Numbered from the stretch's first letter, positions 7,688-16,849 are shown. The stretch is 64,000 nucleotides of DNA from Bacillus sp. Marseille-Q3570 (GCF_946151055.1 NZ_CAMGYZ010000002.1:248001-312000); one strand, 5' to 3'. The notes: generated by a model not told the origin, from the letters alone. Made by a program: numbers and translations.

Positions 7688-7753
7688 CTATCGTCTCTTA
7701 TTCTCTCTTGTCATCTCAATGATGATCTTTTCGATTTCGTAAAAGTTAAACAT
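7688..7753 (-). CDS. Possible 21-aa peptide gene
   Basis: Reads MFNFYEIEKIIIEMTRENKR plus one Arg, then TAG. ATG 7753 has AAAGGGAGC nine bases upstream. The peptide is an amphipathic helix with a basic end. Downstream on the same strand CACCT/AGGTG followed by GGCTTTTTT could be a weak terminator. Short, so only tentative. Confidence 0.35.
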   Translation of the reverse strand: MFNFYEIEKIIIEMTRENKRR

Positions 7754-7951
7754 GGAATCCGCTCCCTTTCGAGTTTGTTTTGTTACTCTCAGTTTACGGA
7801 TTTCTCCTTGTTTATTAACCCGTCAGCAGATTGGATTTTCTTCCGCCTCTAGATTGAATTTGTTCTCCGACTATGTCCTAAGCCAATGCAATAACTCATA
7901 AGGTTTCTCTTATAAGATTTTAACTTAAACAGTTTCACTCGAAGACCCCCT

Positions 7952-8719
7952 CTACGTTGTGCGTTGAAAACCTCCTTCTGAGTGGATGACCTGACCCGTA
8001 ATCCATCCTGCTTCTTCACTTGCTAGGAAGCGGATCAACTGCGCTGCATCTTCTGGGGTTCCGAGCCTCCCCATCGGAAACTTAGGCAGAAGTACTTTCT
8101 CCAAATGTTCATCTACCCAACCTGTATCATTCGGCCCGGGATTGACAGCGTTGATTGTGATTCCTTTTTCCGCAAGATCAGGAACCAGGGTTTTTGTCAG
8201 ATGTTCCACCGCGCCTTTCGTAATTGCATAAGAAAGTTCGTACCGCATCGGTTCAAGAGACTGGCCAGAAGTCATTGAAATCACACGACCCCCTTTTCCT
8301 TTTTTAAAACCTTTTGCAAAATAGGAAGTCAATAAAGTCACTGCCTTCACATTGATTGCATAATGCAGGTCCAAGTTTTCCTCATCAATCGTATCGTAGG
8401 TATCGTTAACAGAATAACAAGCATTGTTGACGAGGATATCCGGATACCCTAACGTCGTTTCGACTTGTTCCAATAACCGAGGTAGGTTAGATGCTTGCGA
8501 CAAATCCAATTCGATCCGTTCACACCGTACCCCTTTGCTTTCAATATCGGCTTGTAGGCGCGCAGGTTCATCAACAGCGATTCCCCAGTCCATCTTTTGA
8601 TCATAATCCGTCCAGTACGTAAAAAAGATATCATTCCCGGACTCCGCGAGTGCCCTGCATGCTGCCGCTCCGATCCCTTTCAAACGACTCGCACCTGTAA
8701 CCAAAGCGATTCGATTCAT
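7952..8719 (-). CDS. Short-chain dehydrogenase/reductase
   Basis: 255-residue NAD(P)H-dependent SDR enzyme, FabG-like. Nucleotide-binding motif TGASRLKGIGAA has two extra residues before GIG, as in a known Bacillus subgroup. NNACYS is the NAG-like motif; catalytic Ser is in SMTSGQS and the catalytic pair is YAITK. Ends with GWITGQVIHSEGGF. Start chosen at ATG 8719 because GAGGGGGGC sits 5 bases before it; ATG 8734, which overlaps the upstream stop as ATGA, is an alternative. It lies directly after the EamA transporter in one operon. Substrate not determinable. Confidence 0.85.
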   Translation of the reverse strand: MNRIALVTGASRLKGIGAAACRALAESGNDIFFTYWTDYDQKMDWGIAVDEPARLQADIESKGVRCERIELDLSQASNLPRLLEQVETTLGYPDILVNNACYSVNDTYDTIDEENLDLHYAINVKAVTLLTSYFAKGFKKGKGGRVISMTSGQSLEPMRYELSYAITKGAVEHLTKTLVPDLAEKGITINAVNPGPNDTGWVDEHLEKVLLPKFPMGRLGTPEDAAQLIRFLASEEAGWITGQVIHSEGGFQRTT

Positions 8720-8730
8720 GTTTGCCCCCC

Positions 8731-9630
8731 TCATTGTGCTAATGATTGCTTCATTCTTACCTTTTTCGATTCTTGCACGATCATGACAGCACTAAGAACC
8801 AGGAAGATTCCGAGCAGTTGCCAAACCGTAAGTTGTTCATGGAAGAGCATCACGCTTACGAGTGTCGCGACAACCGGTTCAACCGTCGCCGTAATCGATG
8901 CACGACTTGACTCAACGAATTGCAGACCAACCGTATAAAGCATATAGGCTAACACTGTCGATAAAAAACCGATCCCAACTGCATTCAGTAAGACAACTGG
9001 TTCTTGAAGCTGACTAGATTTCATCCATAATCCAGTTGTAGGAATCATGGCTACAGAAGCAAAGATGAACGTATATGTCGTGACGGTCAGTGATGAATAC
9101 TTTGCGAGTGCATATTTTCCAAAAATACTATAAAGAGCGTATCCTAGACCAGATCCAAGACCGACAATGACCCCGAATAATGAAACTGAGCTTGAGCCAC
9201 CTGGTATCAATCCAATTACAAAAGTGCACCCGAACAACGTCATGAATAACGCGATCATCTTTCGTTTCGTAAACCACTCTTGAAATAAAAACCTTGAAAG
9301 AATCGTCACGATAGCGGGTGCGGTATATAGTAAAATGGCTGCCACGGCAATCGATGTCTCTTGTATCGCGGTGAACAGGCACCAGTTGAAGAAAACGATG
9401 CTGAATATTCCCGTCCCGATGAAATATATGCTGTCACGCCAATCCATTTTAAGTAGACTCGGGTTTTTTATTAGAACAAAAACGACGAGGATCAATGCCG
9501 CGACGATTACACGGATTGCGACCACCTGAATTGCAGTGAATCCATACTCATATAACCCTTCAACAAATATCGCAATAAGCCCCCATAAAGCTGCACCAAT
9601 TGCTATCAATACATACGCCCACTTTTTCAT
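8731..9630 (-). CDS. EamA/DMT-family transporter
   Basis: 299 residues, ten hydrophobic segments in two EamA repeats of five (first half opening AYVLIAIGAALWGLIAIFVE, second half with SGLGYALYSIFGKYAL). Members export or take up metabolites such as amino acids. The C-terminus ends in a basic-polar tail. The stop overlaps or abuts the SDR gene, so the two are likely cotranscribed. Substrate unknown. Confidence 0.88.
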   Translation of the reverse strand: MKKWAYVLIAIGAALWGLIAIFVEGLYEYGFTAIQVVAIRVIVAALILVVFVLIKNPSLLKMDWRDSIYFIGTGIFSIVFFNWCLFTAIQETSIAVAAILLYTAPAIVTILSRFLFQEWFTKRKMIALFMTLFGCTFVIGLIPGGSSSVSLFGVIVGLGSGLGYALYSIFGKYALAKYSSLTVTTYTFIFASVAMIPTTGLWMKSSQLQEPVVLLNAVGIGFLSTVLAYMLYTVGLQFVESSRASITATVEPVVATLVSVMLFHEQLTVWQLLGIFLVLSAVMIVQESKKVRMKQSLAQ

Positions 9631-9848
9631 AGATGTCTCTCCTTACTTCAATCTCTGCATCCTCACAATTTCGATATAAGCATGAAAAGTCCTTTTATAA
9701 AAGTTCGTTTACACATTTGTTCGAAATTAATTTCAACCTCCAACTGGTAAGAGGATTATTCATGGACTAGTCTTAGCTACTGTATGTTTATCTTCCTTTA
9801 AGACAAACTACCGGTAGGATCAATGACTAGTAGAATGGAGGTTATATT

Positions 9849-11480
9849 GTGGCAAATATAACAAAGAATCGTTTTTTCAAACAAGGTATTTTTGCGATTC
9901 TTGTCGCACTTGTTTTCTTATATCTCGCACTGACTAATCCGGATATTCATTGGGGCGGCTTCATTTCCATGATCATTTTTTATGCAATCATCTATTATAT
10001 CGGTGCGTATTCGGCCGCCAAGAAATCGGATACTGTTTCCGATATGATGGTAGCAAAAAGGTCCCTTCCTTTATGGATCGCCATGTTCACGATGGCAGCG
10101 ACATGGGTGGGAGGTGGATACATAGCTGGTACTGCAGAGTATACCTACTCATCCGGTATCGCCTGGGCTCAGGCACCGTGGGGGTATGCCCTCAGCTTGA
10201 TCATCGGTGGTATTTTCTACGCACGAAAAATGAGACGCTATGAATTCATGACGATGATCGATCCGCTTGAGATGCGTTTCGGTAAAAAAGTAGCTGGTGT
10301 TTTATACATTCCAGCACTATTAGGGGAAATTTTCTGGAGTGGTGCGATTTTGACAGCACTTGGAACCACTTTCGGGACGATCCTTGGCCTTGATTTTAAA
10401 ACATCGATCATTATTTCGGCTGCGATTGCAATTGCATACACAGTAGTTGGGGGCATGTGGTCGGTCGCGTTCACTGATGTCATCCAAATGAGCATCGTCA
10501 TCCTCGGATTATTTCTTGTCATACCTTTTGCTTTGGATAATGTCGGTGGTTTCGGCTCTGCCTGGACCATGTATACCGGAGAAATGGGTTCCCTTGCGAA
10601 TTTGTTCCCACCATTGAATGGTTGGGAGCACCCGGATTGGGGCAATTACTACTGGAACTGGTGGGACTATGCTCTGTTATTGATTTTCGGGGGAATCCCA
10701 TGGCAGGTGTACTTCCAACGTGTGTTATCAGCGAATACACCTCGAACCGCCATGTGGTTATCAATTGCAGCTGGTTTCATTTGTATCATTGCAGCGATTC
10801 CAGCTGTGCTTATCGGTATGGCGGGATTTGCAGTAGATTGGGCGAGCCTCGGTGTTTCAGAACCTGAAAACCCTGCGATGATCCTCCCTTATGTTTTACG
10901 GTACTTGACACCACCATTCGTAGCGGCAATCGGACTAGGGGCATTGGCTGCGGCCGTCATGTCATCGATGGATTCATCCATCCTATCTGCATCATCCATG
11001 GCGTCCTGGAACATTTATCGACCCTTGATAAAACCAAAAGCATCTGGCGAGGAACTTAAAAAGGTGATAAAGCGAACCATCATCCTTGTGGGTGTCGCGG
11101 CGACCATCATCGCCTTGAGTATTAAAAGTGTGTACGCGCTCTGGTATTTGGCTGCGGATCTCGTCTACGTCATCCTGTTTCCTCAGTTGACGATGGCGTT
11201 GTTTTATAAACGAGCGACCAAATACGGATCGATTGCAGGAATCATCGTCTCCTTCTTCTTAAGGCTCGGCGGCGGGGAACCGATCATCGGACTGCCGAAG
11301 TTTTTACCTTATCCGTTGGTTGAAGATGGGATTGTCCTTTTCCCATTCCGGACCCTCGCGATGATAACCGGATTCATTACGATCTTTATCGTATCTGAAA
11401 TGACACAGAAAGCATCTCCGCCTCAACCGCTTCTAACACCAGAAGAGCGACGCAGGAAAGCAGACAGCACTGTCCAATAA
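9849..11480 (+). CDS. Sodium:solute symporter (SSS family)
   Basis: 543 residues, about 13 membrane helices, of the SSS family; the closest look is to high-affinity choline transporter-like members. Starts at GTG 9849 with GGAGG 7 bases upstream. Visible marks: MFTMAATWVGGGYIAGTAEY early, GGIPWQVYFQRVLSA in the middle and LGALAAAVMSSMDSSILSASS, the conserved sodium-site helix. A hydrophilic tail (PEERRRKADS) ends it. The stop codon lies in the loop of the terminator hairpin. Divergent from the EamA operon. Substrate is inferred only to be a small organic solute. Confidence 0.88.
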   Translation: MANITKNRFFKQGIFAILVALVFLYLALTNPDIHWGGFISMIIFYAIIYYIGAYSAAKKSDTVSDMMVAKRSLPLWIAMFTMAATWVGGGYIAGTAEYTYSSGIAWAQAPWGYALSLIIGGIFYARKMRRYEFMTMIDPLEMRFGKKVAGVLYIPALLGEIFWSGAILTALGTTFGTILGLDFKTSIIISAAIAIAYTVVGGMWSVAFTDVIQMSIVILGLFLVIPFALDNVGGFGSAWTMYTGEMGSLANLFPPLNGWEHPDWGNYYWNWWDYALLLIFGGIPWQVYFQRVLSANTPRTAMWLSIAAGFICIIAAIPAVLIGMAGFAVDWASLGVSEPENPAMILPYVLRYLTPPFVAAIGLGALAAAVMSSMDSSILSASSMASWNIYRPLIKPKASGEELKKVIKRTIILVGVAATIIALSIKSVYALWYLAADLVYVILFPQLTMALFYKRATKYGSIAGIIVSFFLRLGGGEPIIGLPKFLPYPLVEDGIVLFPFRTLAMITGFITIFIVSEMTQKASPPQPLLTPEERRRKADSTVQ

Positions 11481-11496
11481 CGGACGGTGCTTTTTT
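11466..11496 (+). terminator. Intrinsic terminator overlapping the symporter stop
   Basis: GCAC-TGTCC / GGACG-GTGC stem with the TAA in the loop, followed by TTTTTT. Confidence 0.85.
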
Positions 11497-11512
11497 CATG
11501 CAAACCCTCAAC

Positions 11513-11602
11513 TTATCGGTACCAACCTGAATTTTATCGGTGCAAACTCGGAATATATCGGTGCAAACTTTCAATTTATCGGTGCAAACTTGAAAATTAT
11601 CC
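11513..11602. repeat. Tandem array, 21-bp unit TATCGGTGCAAAC
   Basis: TATC cores at 11514, 11535, 11556, 11577 and 11598, an exact 21-base period. The first unit reads TATCGGTACCAAC, the next three TATCGGTGCAAAC and the last is cut to TATCC. Remaining 8 bases of each unit are variable and A+T-rich. Lies directly after the symporter terminator. Confidence 0.92.
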
Positions 11603-11711
11603 TGTTATTAAATCAGATACTTTGAAACCAATCACTCCTAAATCCGTAACTATTACCATACATTTGAAATTGTGGTTAACACCGAACTGCAATTTTAGAG
11701 GAGGACGTTTC

Positions 11712-12626
11712 ATGGAACATGTCATAACCGTAGAAAACTTATCAAAATCCTACGGCGATACCCATGCTGTACAGAATATCTCATTTACTGTACAGAAAGG
11801 TGAAATTTTCGGGATCATCGGTCCGAATGGTGCTGGTAAAACGACAACCATTGAAATGCTAGAAGGGATTCGAAAACCTGATCAAGGATCGATCGATGTT
11901 TTAGGATTACAACCCCATCGTCAATTAAGGGAATTGAACAAGCGGATCGGAGTTCAGTTCCAGGCGACTTCGATTCAGAAAAAAATGAAAGTCAGAGAAG
12001 CTCTCGACCTGTTTTCCTCCTTTTATAAAACGAACACCCAGAAGGATTACCTGATCGATCTGCTTGGTTTGAATGAGAAGTTGAGTGTACGATTTGAAGA
12101 TCTATCCGGCGGTTGGAAACAACGGGTCACTCTCGCACTCGCTACACTACACCAGCCTGAAATCCTTTTCTTAGATGAACCGAGTATGGGACTGGATCCA
12201 CATGCCCGGCGCGAAATGTGGTCGATGATCAAGCTCTTGAAAGAACAAGGATGTACAATCGTCATCACTACGCACTACATGGAAGAAGCTGAACGACTAT
12301 GCGATCGTGTTGCGATGATTTATGGCGGTCAGTTGAAAGCCTTGAACACCCCCCAAGAACTTCTTGAAGAAATGGCAGTCAATTACCTTTCCTTCCAAAG
12401 TAATGGATTGGAATACGATCATGTCCTCTCCTTACCTGGTGTCATCCGTATTGAAAACGAACATGATACCTTCAAAGTTTATAGTGAATCCTTACAGGAG
12501 ACTACTTACCATATTTTTGCCCACTGTCATGAGAAGGATATTGCCATTGAAAACTTCAAATTTGAAAAAGGGACCCTTGATGATCTATTCGTCCACTATT
12601 TAGAAAAGGAGGAACAGCCGGCATGA
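11712..12626 (+). CDS. ABC transporter ATP-binding protein
   Basis: 304-residue ATPase of an ABC-2 exporter. Walker A GPNGAGKTTT, Q-loop in GVQFQATSIQKK, signature DLSGGWKQR (Trp where Gln is usual), Walker B ILFLDEPSMGLD, H-loop TTHYMEEAERL. A DUF4162-like C-terminal extension follows (about residues 215-304). ATG 11712 follows GAGGAGG. Its stop overlaps the start of the permease as ATGA, so the two subunits are translationally coupled. Resembles exporters of drugs, peptides or lantibiotics; cargo unknown. Confidence 0.9.
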   Translation: MEHVITVENLSKSYGDTHAVQNISFTVQKGEIFGIIGPNGAGKTTTIEMLEGIRKPDQGSIDVLGLQPHRQLRELNKRIGVQFQATSIQKKMKVREALDLFSSFYKTNTQKDYLIDLLGLNEKLSVRFEDLSGGWKQRVTLALATLHQPEILFLDEPSMGLDPHARREMWSMIKLLKEQGCTIVITTHYMEEAERLCDRVAMIYGGQLKALNTPQELLEEMAVNYLSFQSNGLEYDHVLSLPGVIRIENEHDTFKVYSESLQETTYHIFAHCHEKDIAIENFKFEKGTLDDLFVHYLEKEEQPA

Positions 12627-13363
12627 CTGCAATGCTCAAATTAGCAAACCTGGAAACAAAGATGTTTTTCCGTGATCGTCTAAGTGTATTTTGGACCTTT
12701 CTATTCCCTGTGTTGATGATCTGGCTGTTCGGTTCGATGTTCCAGGGACAAGAGATGGGCGAGATGTCATTTGCGGAGCTCTATGTTCCTTCATGGATCG
12801 GGGTCAACATCGTGACGACTTCCTTTTTCACATTAGGTACCGTTCTAGCAAATTATCGTGAAACAGGTGTGCTGCGACGCTATCAATCCACCCCGTTGCA
12901 ACCGTGGAAAATTTTAGCCGCCCACACGTTCCAGGGAACCGTCATTTTCATGATATCTGCCATCCTATTGATGGTTTTTGGCATGCTGATGTATGACCTT
13001 ACCTTGCCGCAGTATATCGGAAGTACTTTGCTTGCTTTGCTCGTGAGTATCCTTGCGTTTTTCCCATTTGCTTTGTTTTTGACCTCCCTTGCAAAAAACA
13101 CGCAGGCAGCTGCCGCAATCAGTTCGCTATTCCTTAACCTAATGCTGTTCCTTTCCGGGGCCACCTTCCCATTGGAAATGATGCCTGAGATTTTGCAGTA
13201 TGTAGCTAAAGCACTTCCGCTATACTATACAATCCAGCTATTGAGAGGAACATGGAATACCGCACCGATCTCCGATTATGGGCTTGAAGCCGGAGTGTTG
13301 CTGGGAATAGCAGTCGTATCCTTGTTTCTTGCATCCCGATTCTTCCGCTGGAGCGGCCAATAG
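12623..13363 (+). CDS. ABC-2 type permease
   Basis: 246 residues, six transmembrane helices in ABC-2 arrangement. Opens with ETKMFFRDRLSVFWTFLFPV, the usual amphipathic helix plus first span; then YRETGVLRRYQSTPLQPWKI, the coupling segment, and LFLSGATFPLEMMPEILQYV near the C-terminus. Forms an exporter with the ATPase just upstream, whose last codons it overlaps. Element B copy 3 begins 24 bases after the stop. Confidence 0.88.
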   Translation: MTAMLKLANLETKMFFRDRLSVFWTFLFPVLMIWLFGSMFQGQEMGEMSFAELYVPSWIGVNIVTTSFFTLGTVLANYRETGVLRRYQSTPLQPWKILAAHTFQGTVIFMISAILLMVFGMLMYDLTLPQYIGSTLLALLVSILAFFPFALFLTSLAKNTQAAAAISSLFLNLMLFLSGATFPLEMMPEILQYVAKALPLYYTIQLLRGTWNTAPISDYGLEAGVLLGIAVVSLFLASRFFRWSGQ

Positions 13364-13386
13364 TAACACACGGACCTGAGAATATG

Positions 13387-13480
13387 TAAGAAGAAAACCT
13401 GGCAAAGCCAAGCCAAAGGCGTAGGGTGATCCATCAGTTACAAATATACTGAAGGAAGTATTTTTAAACTTTCTTCAGGT
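13387..13480 (+). repeat. MITE-like element B, copy 3
   Basis: Shares AAGAAAACCTGGCAAAGCCAAG, shifted by single changes, with copies 4, 5 and 7; right arm CTGAAGGAAGT/ACTTTCTTCAG keeps pairing with changed bases. Sits in the convergent space between the ABC permease and clpE. Confidence 0.78.
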
Positions 13481-13485
13481 ATAAG

Positions 13486-13512
13486 AAAAAGGAAGAGCGA
13501 TTCAGCTCTTCC
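13486..13512 (-). terminator. clpE terminator
   Basis: GGAAGAGC-tgaatc-GCTCTTCC on the minus strand followed by TTTTTC, ten bases past the clpE stop. Confidence 0.85.
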
Positions 13513-13521
13513 TTCATCTTT

Positions 13522-15642
13522 TCAACCTTTTTGGACAACGATTTCGTCATCGATATAATCGACTTTGATTTTTGTAATCTCTTCATCATCCAGCAGTAGG
13601 TCCGCAATGCCATCTTCCACTTTTTCTTGAAGGACTCTTCGGATTGGTCGGGCACCGAATCGAGGATCATATCCTAGATGGACGATTTGTTTCTTCGCTT
13701 CATCTGTAACCTCGATTTCACGTCCATCTTCCTTCACCATGTCACGTATATCATCCAGCATCAGATCAACGATTTGTACAAGATGTTCTTCATTCAATTC
13801 GTTGAATTGGATGATCGCATCAAAGCGGTTCAAGAATTCCGGCTTGAAGTAATCCCCAAGATTTTCAAGGATGGAAATCGCTTCAGTGCCCTGGTTTTCG
13901 AAACCGACTTTGATTCTCTTATCACCAGTACCCGCATTACTTGTCATGATGATGACTGTATCTTTAAAACTGATTGTGCGGCCCTGGCTGTCAGTGAGCC
14001 GGCCATCTTCCATGATTTGCAAGAACATGTGCTGGACATCTGGGTGCGCTTTTTCAATCTCATCTAATAAAATGATGCTGTAAGGATTTCTTCGTACGCG
14101 CTCTGTCAGCTGTCCCGCTTCTTCATGTCCGACATAGCCTGGAGGTGAACCGATCAACTTGGACACTGAGTGTTTTTCCATGTACTCACTCATGTCAAGA
14201 CGGAGCATAGCATCCTTCGAACCGAACAATTCATTCGCAAGTGTTTTCGTCAATTCCGTCTTACCTACCCCAGTAGGCCCTACGAATAAGAATGAACCGA
14301 TCGGACGGACTTTCGACTTCAAACCTGCACGGCTGCGACGGATTGCTTTAGCAACCTTCTGTACCGCTTCTTCCTGTCCGATGACACTTGAACCAAGACG
14401 TTCTGCAAAGTTCTTCAGCTTGTTCTGTTCTTCATCTTGAAGCTTACGTACTGGAATACCAGTCTTTTCTTCAACAATCCATTGTACATCTTCAAGCTTG
14501 ACCTCTGGTTTCTCTTCTGTTGATGTCGCTGTCTGTTCTTGCAGCTTCAACTCCTCATCACGTAGCTTAGCGGCACGCTCGTAATCTTCTTTATGAGTCG
14601 CTTCTTCTTTTTCTTTAGCAATCGCCTCAAGCCGTTCTGCGATATCATCTGATGAAGTCGTTCCTGCGAATTTCAAGTTCATCTTAGACCCCGATTCATC
14701 CATAAGGTCGATCGCTTTATCTGGTAAGAATCGATCCTGGATGTAGCGCTGGGACAGGGTTACACATGCTTTCAACGCTTCATCTGTATAACGGATATCG
14801 TGGTATTGCTCGTACTTTTCCTTCAATCCTTTTAAAATTTCGACTGCTTCCTCGACAGTCGGTTCCTTCACCATGACTGGCTGGAAACGACGTTCAAGTG
14901 CAGCATCCTTTTCGATTTGACGATACTCTTTCAACGTCGTCGCACCGACTAGCTGGAGTTCACCGCGGGCCAGAGCTGGTTTCAGGATGTTCCCTGCATC
15001 CATGGACCCTTCAGCTGAGCCTGCTCCTACTAACAGGTGGATTTCATCGACGAACAGGATGACATTTTTCCGTTGTTGAACTTCAGAAATCAACTGTTTC
15101 ATCCGTTCTTCGAACTGACCTCGGATTCCTGTATTCGCGACAAGTGATGAAACGTCCAACAGATAAACCTGCTTGTTGAGAAGCTTCTTCGGTGCATCTT
15201 GTTCAGCAATCTTCAATGCAAGACCTTCTGCGATCGCTGTCTTACCTACACCTGGCTCGCCGATCAACACAGGATTGTTTTTATTCCGACGGTTCAAGAT
15301 TTCGATGACCCGTTTCACTTCTTTATCCCGGCCGATGACTGGATCGATCAACCCAGCTTTAGCCGCATCGGTCAGGTTTCGACCAAGGTCATCAAGCAGA
15401 CCGCCTTGACCGCTTTTGGATCCAGTTCCATGTCCTGCATGTTGTTCTTTTTGTGCCATGAAATCTTCCATATTGAAGCCCATCGTACTGTTGTCGAAAC
15501 CACCAAAACCGCTTGGCTGCTTCATTTCGTTTTGGATTTCTTTATAGCATGAAGGGCAGAGACGCAATTGTTTCGTTACCCCATTAATGTGAAGAGTCAT
15601 TCTTACATTGGCTTCGTTAACTTGACATTTTTGACAACGCAT
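13522..15642 (-). CDS. clpE: ATP-dependent Clp protease ATPase ClpE
   Basis: 706-residue HSP100 unfoldase that feeds ClpP. N-terminal zinc finger CQKC...CPSC within the first 35 residues is diagnostic for ClpE. First AAA+ domain with GEPGVGKT and [15 protein letters not shown], a UVR-type coiled segment ([20 protein letters not shown]), second AAA+ domain with [12 protein letters not shown] and [12 protein letters not shown], and the C-terminal D2-small domain [22 protein letters not shown] lies behind AAAGGAGG. Two CtsR boxes overlap the promoter, so it should be silent until heat or thiol stress removes CtsR. Single-gene transcript with its own terminator. Confidence 0.97.
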   Translation of the reverse strand: MRCQKCQVNEANVRMTLHINGVTKQLRLCPSCYKEIQNEMKQPSGFGGFDNSTMGFNMEDFMAQKEQHAGHGTGSKSGQGGLLDDLGRNLTDAAKAGLIDPVIGRDKEVKRVIEILNRRNKNNPVLIGEPGVGKTAIAEGLALKIAEQDAPKKLLNKQVYLLDVSSLVANTGIRGQFEERMKQLISEVQQRKNVILFVDEIHLLVGAGSAEGSMDAGNILKPALARGELQLVGATTLKEYRQIEKDAALERRFQPVMVKEPTVEEAVEILKGLKEKYEQYHDIRYTDEALKACVTLSQRYIQDRFLPDKAIDLMDESGSKMNLKFAGTTSSDDIAERLEAIAKEKEEATHKEDYERAAKLRDEELKLQEQTATSTEEKPEVKLEDVQWIVEEKTGIPVRKLQDEEQNKLKNFAERLGSSVIGQEEAVQKVAKAIRRSRAGLKSKVRPIGSFLFVGPTGVGKTELTKTLANELFGSKDAMLRLDMSEYMEKHSVSKLIGSPPGYVGHEEAGQLTERVRRNPYSIILLDEIEKAHPDVQHMFLQIMEDGRLTDSQGRTISFKDTVIIMTSNAGTGDKRIKVGFENQGTEAISILENLGDYFKPEFLNRFDAIIQFNELNEEHLVQIVDLMLDDIRDMVKEDGREIEVTDEAKKQIVHLGYDPRFGARPIRRVLQEKVEDGIADLLLDDEEITKIKVDYIDDEIVVQKG

Positions 15643-15684
15643 ATCAATGACCTCCTTTAAAGTATTCGGCTCTTTTTTATTTGT

Positions 15685-15710
15685 CTGGTTGATTTTAAGA
15701 GATCAACCAG
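15685..15710 (-). other. Leader hairpin in the clpE 5' UTR
   Basis: Perfect 9-base arms CTGGTTGAT and ATCAACCAG with an 8-base loop, between the CtsR boxes and the ribosome site. There is no T run directly after it. It may stabilise the mRNA or modulate translation. Confidence 0.6.
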
Positions 15711-15734
15711 AGTCTTTTTTTGATCAAAGTTGAC

Positions 15735-15751
15735 TTTGACTATCTTTGACC
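15735..15751 (-). promoter_or_regulatory. CtsR operator, downstream box
   Basis: Minus strand GGTCAAA-GAT-AGTCAAA, exact match to the CtsR heptad direct repeat, just past the expected transcription start of clpE. Confidence 0.92.
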
Positions 15752-15760
15752 TTTAACTAT

Positions 15761-15789
15761 ATTATAGTTTGACCTTATTTGACTTTCAA
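15761..15789 (-). promoter_or_regulatory. Sigma-A promoter of clpE
   Basis: TTGAAA, 17-base spacer, TATAAT on the minus strand. The spacer contains the upstream CtsR box. Confidence 0.92.
15768..15784 (-). promoter_or_regulatory. CtsR operator, promoter-spacer box
   Basis: Minus strand AGTCAAA-TAA-GGTCAAA, between -35 and -10 of clpE. Together with the box at 15735 it gives a double operator, as in the strongly repressed clpE of B. subtilis. Confidence 0.92.
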
Positions 15790-15964
15790 GTATTTTGTTT
15801 TTTAATTTTTCCTAACTATTCAATTGGTCTCCGAGGTTAACAGATGAATCGAGAGGATGCAATGAACTTGTTTCGATTATCAATACGAATGCTGAATGCT
15901 CGCAATTCATTAGCCACTTAGCTATGCTGTAAAAAGCAAAGTGTGAAATAGGAGGTATATCTAA

Positions 15965-16504
15965 ATGAAAATACTTGCGATTCATGGCAGTTCAAGACCT
16001 GATGGGAATACAGAACAGTTGACGAGAAAAGCCCTTGACGGGTTAGATGTCACTCATATCCATCTGCGTGATTTCACAATCCAGCCAATTGATGATCTTC
16101 GTCATGAGCCAGGCGGATTTCAACCTATTGAGGATGACAACGATCATATCGTCAAATTGATGCTTGAGCACGATATCCTAGTCTTTTCTACTCCAGTTTA
16201 TTGGTATGGGATGACTGGAATGATGAAGGATCTGATCGATCGTTTTTCTCAAAACATGCGGGATACAAGATATGATTTCAAAAGTAGTTTAAGCAAAAAG
16301 AAAGCTTATGTAATCTGCTGCGGCGGAGATAACCCGAAGATCAAAGCATTGCCACTCATCCAACAGTTCAACTACATCTTTGAGTTTGTATCATTGGAAT
16401 TTGCAGGCTATATCATCGGTCAAGCGAATAAACCAGGCGAGGTGATGGAAGACAGCCAGGCATTGATGCAAGCCGGTGAACTGAATGAGTTATTGAGGAT
16501 ATAA
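15965..16504 (+). CDS. NAD(P)H-dependent FMN reductase-like oxidoreductase
   Basis: 179-residue flavodoxin-fold protein of the NADPH-dependent FMN reductase group, like B. subtilis YwqN. The FMN phosphate loop is HGSSRPDGNTEQL at the N-terminus and the second flavin loop is FSTPVYWYGMTGMMKDLIDR. Such proteins reduce quinones, azo dyes or supply reduced flavin. Start ATG 15965 behind GGAGGTATA. Ends just before a long stem-loop at 16521. It could in principle provide FMNH2 to the HpaB-type hydroxylase but nothing in the arrangement links them. Confidence 0.85.
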   Translation: MKILAIHGSSRPDGNTEQLTRKALDGLDVTHIHLRDFTIQPIDDLRHEPGGFQPIEDDNDHIVKLMLEHDILVFSTPVYWYGMTGMMKDLIDRFSQNMRDTRYDFKSSLSKKKAYVICCGGDNPKIKALPLIQQFNYIFEFVSLEFAGYIIGQANKPGEVMEDSQALMQAGELNELLRI

Positions 16505-16520
16505 AAGATGACAAAAACTA

Positions 16521-16546
16521 GGCTCAGCCATGGCGATGGCTGAGCC
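16521..16546 (+). terminator. Strong hairpin after the oxidoreductase gene
   Basis: Perfect 11-base stem GGCTCAGCCAT/ATGGCTGAGCC with loop GGCG. The T run after it is short, so it may act in mRNA end protection as much as termination. Confidence 0.65.
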
Positions 16547-16581
16547 TTCCGTACAGTAAGAAACTTATTCACGTATTACAT

Positions 16582-16663
16582 TAGAGGACACCAAGACCTT
16601 ATTCGCCTAAAACTAGAAAAATTCAGAGTCATTTCACCCAAATAGCGGAACAGTTGTCCTCTA
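16582..16663. repeat. Inverted pair of GGACA-type units
   Basis: TAGAGGACA at 16582 and its exact reverse complement TGTCCTCTA at 16655. The first half (GGACACCAAGACCTTATTCG) aligns with the array at 25670 (GGACACACGAGACGTTATTC). A two-unit inverted member of the same repeat family. Confidence 0.65.
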
Positions 16664-16693
16664 GTCCTCCACCTTACAATGTTGCCTTTTAGC

Positions 16694-16849
16694 TTAAAAT
16701 TCTTGTTCTTCCCGTTTTGGCAGATCCTCTTTCCGAAGTTTGTTCGGTCCCTTCGCCATTTCTTCAGCAATTTCAAAATCCGGAAGGCTTTCCTTCGGTG
16801 TTTGATTATGGTGTGTTGTTTTATCCTTTTGCTGCTTACGTTTCGTCAT
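16694..16849 (-). CDS. Small hydrophilic protein, 51 aa
   Basis: ATG 16849 lies behind ATGGAGG, 8 bases spaced. The peptide starts MTKRKQQKDKTTHHNQ and ends LRKEDLPKREEQEF; it has no hydrophobic segment and is rich in Lys, Glu and Gln. Composition and size fit small Bacillus sporulation or stress peptides, but no family is recognised with confidence. Transcribed toward the GGACA repeat. Confidence 0.6.
   Translation of the reverse strand: MTKRKQQKDKTTHHNQTPKESLPDFEIAEEMAKGPNKLRKEDLPKREEQEF

Noticed and set aside
11487-11711. N-terminal extension of the ABC ATPase
   Set aside because: Consists of the 21-bp tandem array in translation and precedes the GAGGAGG site.
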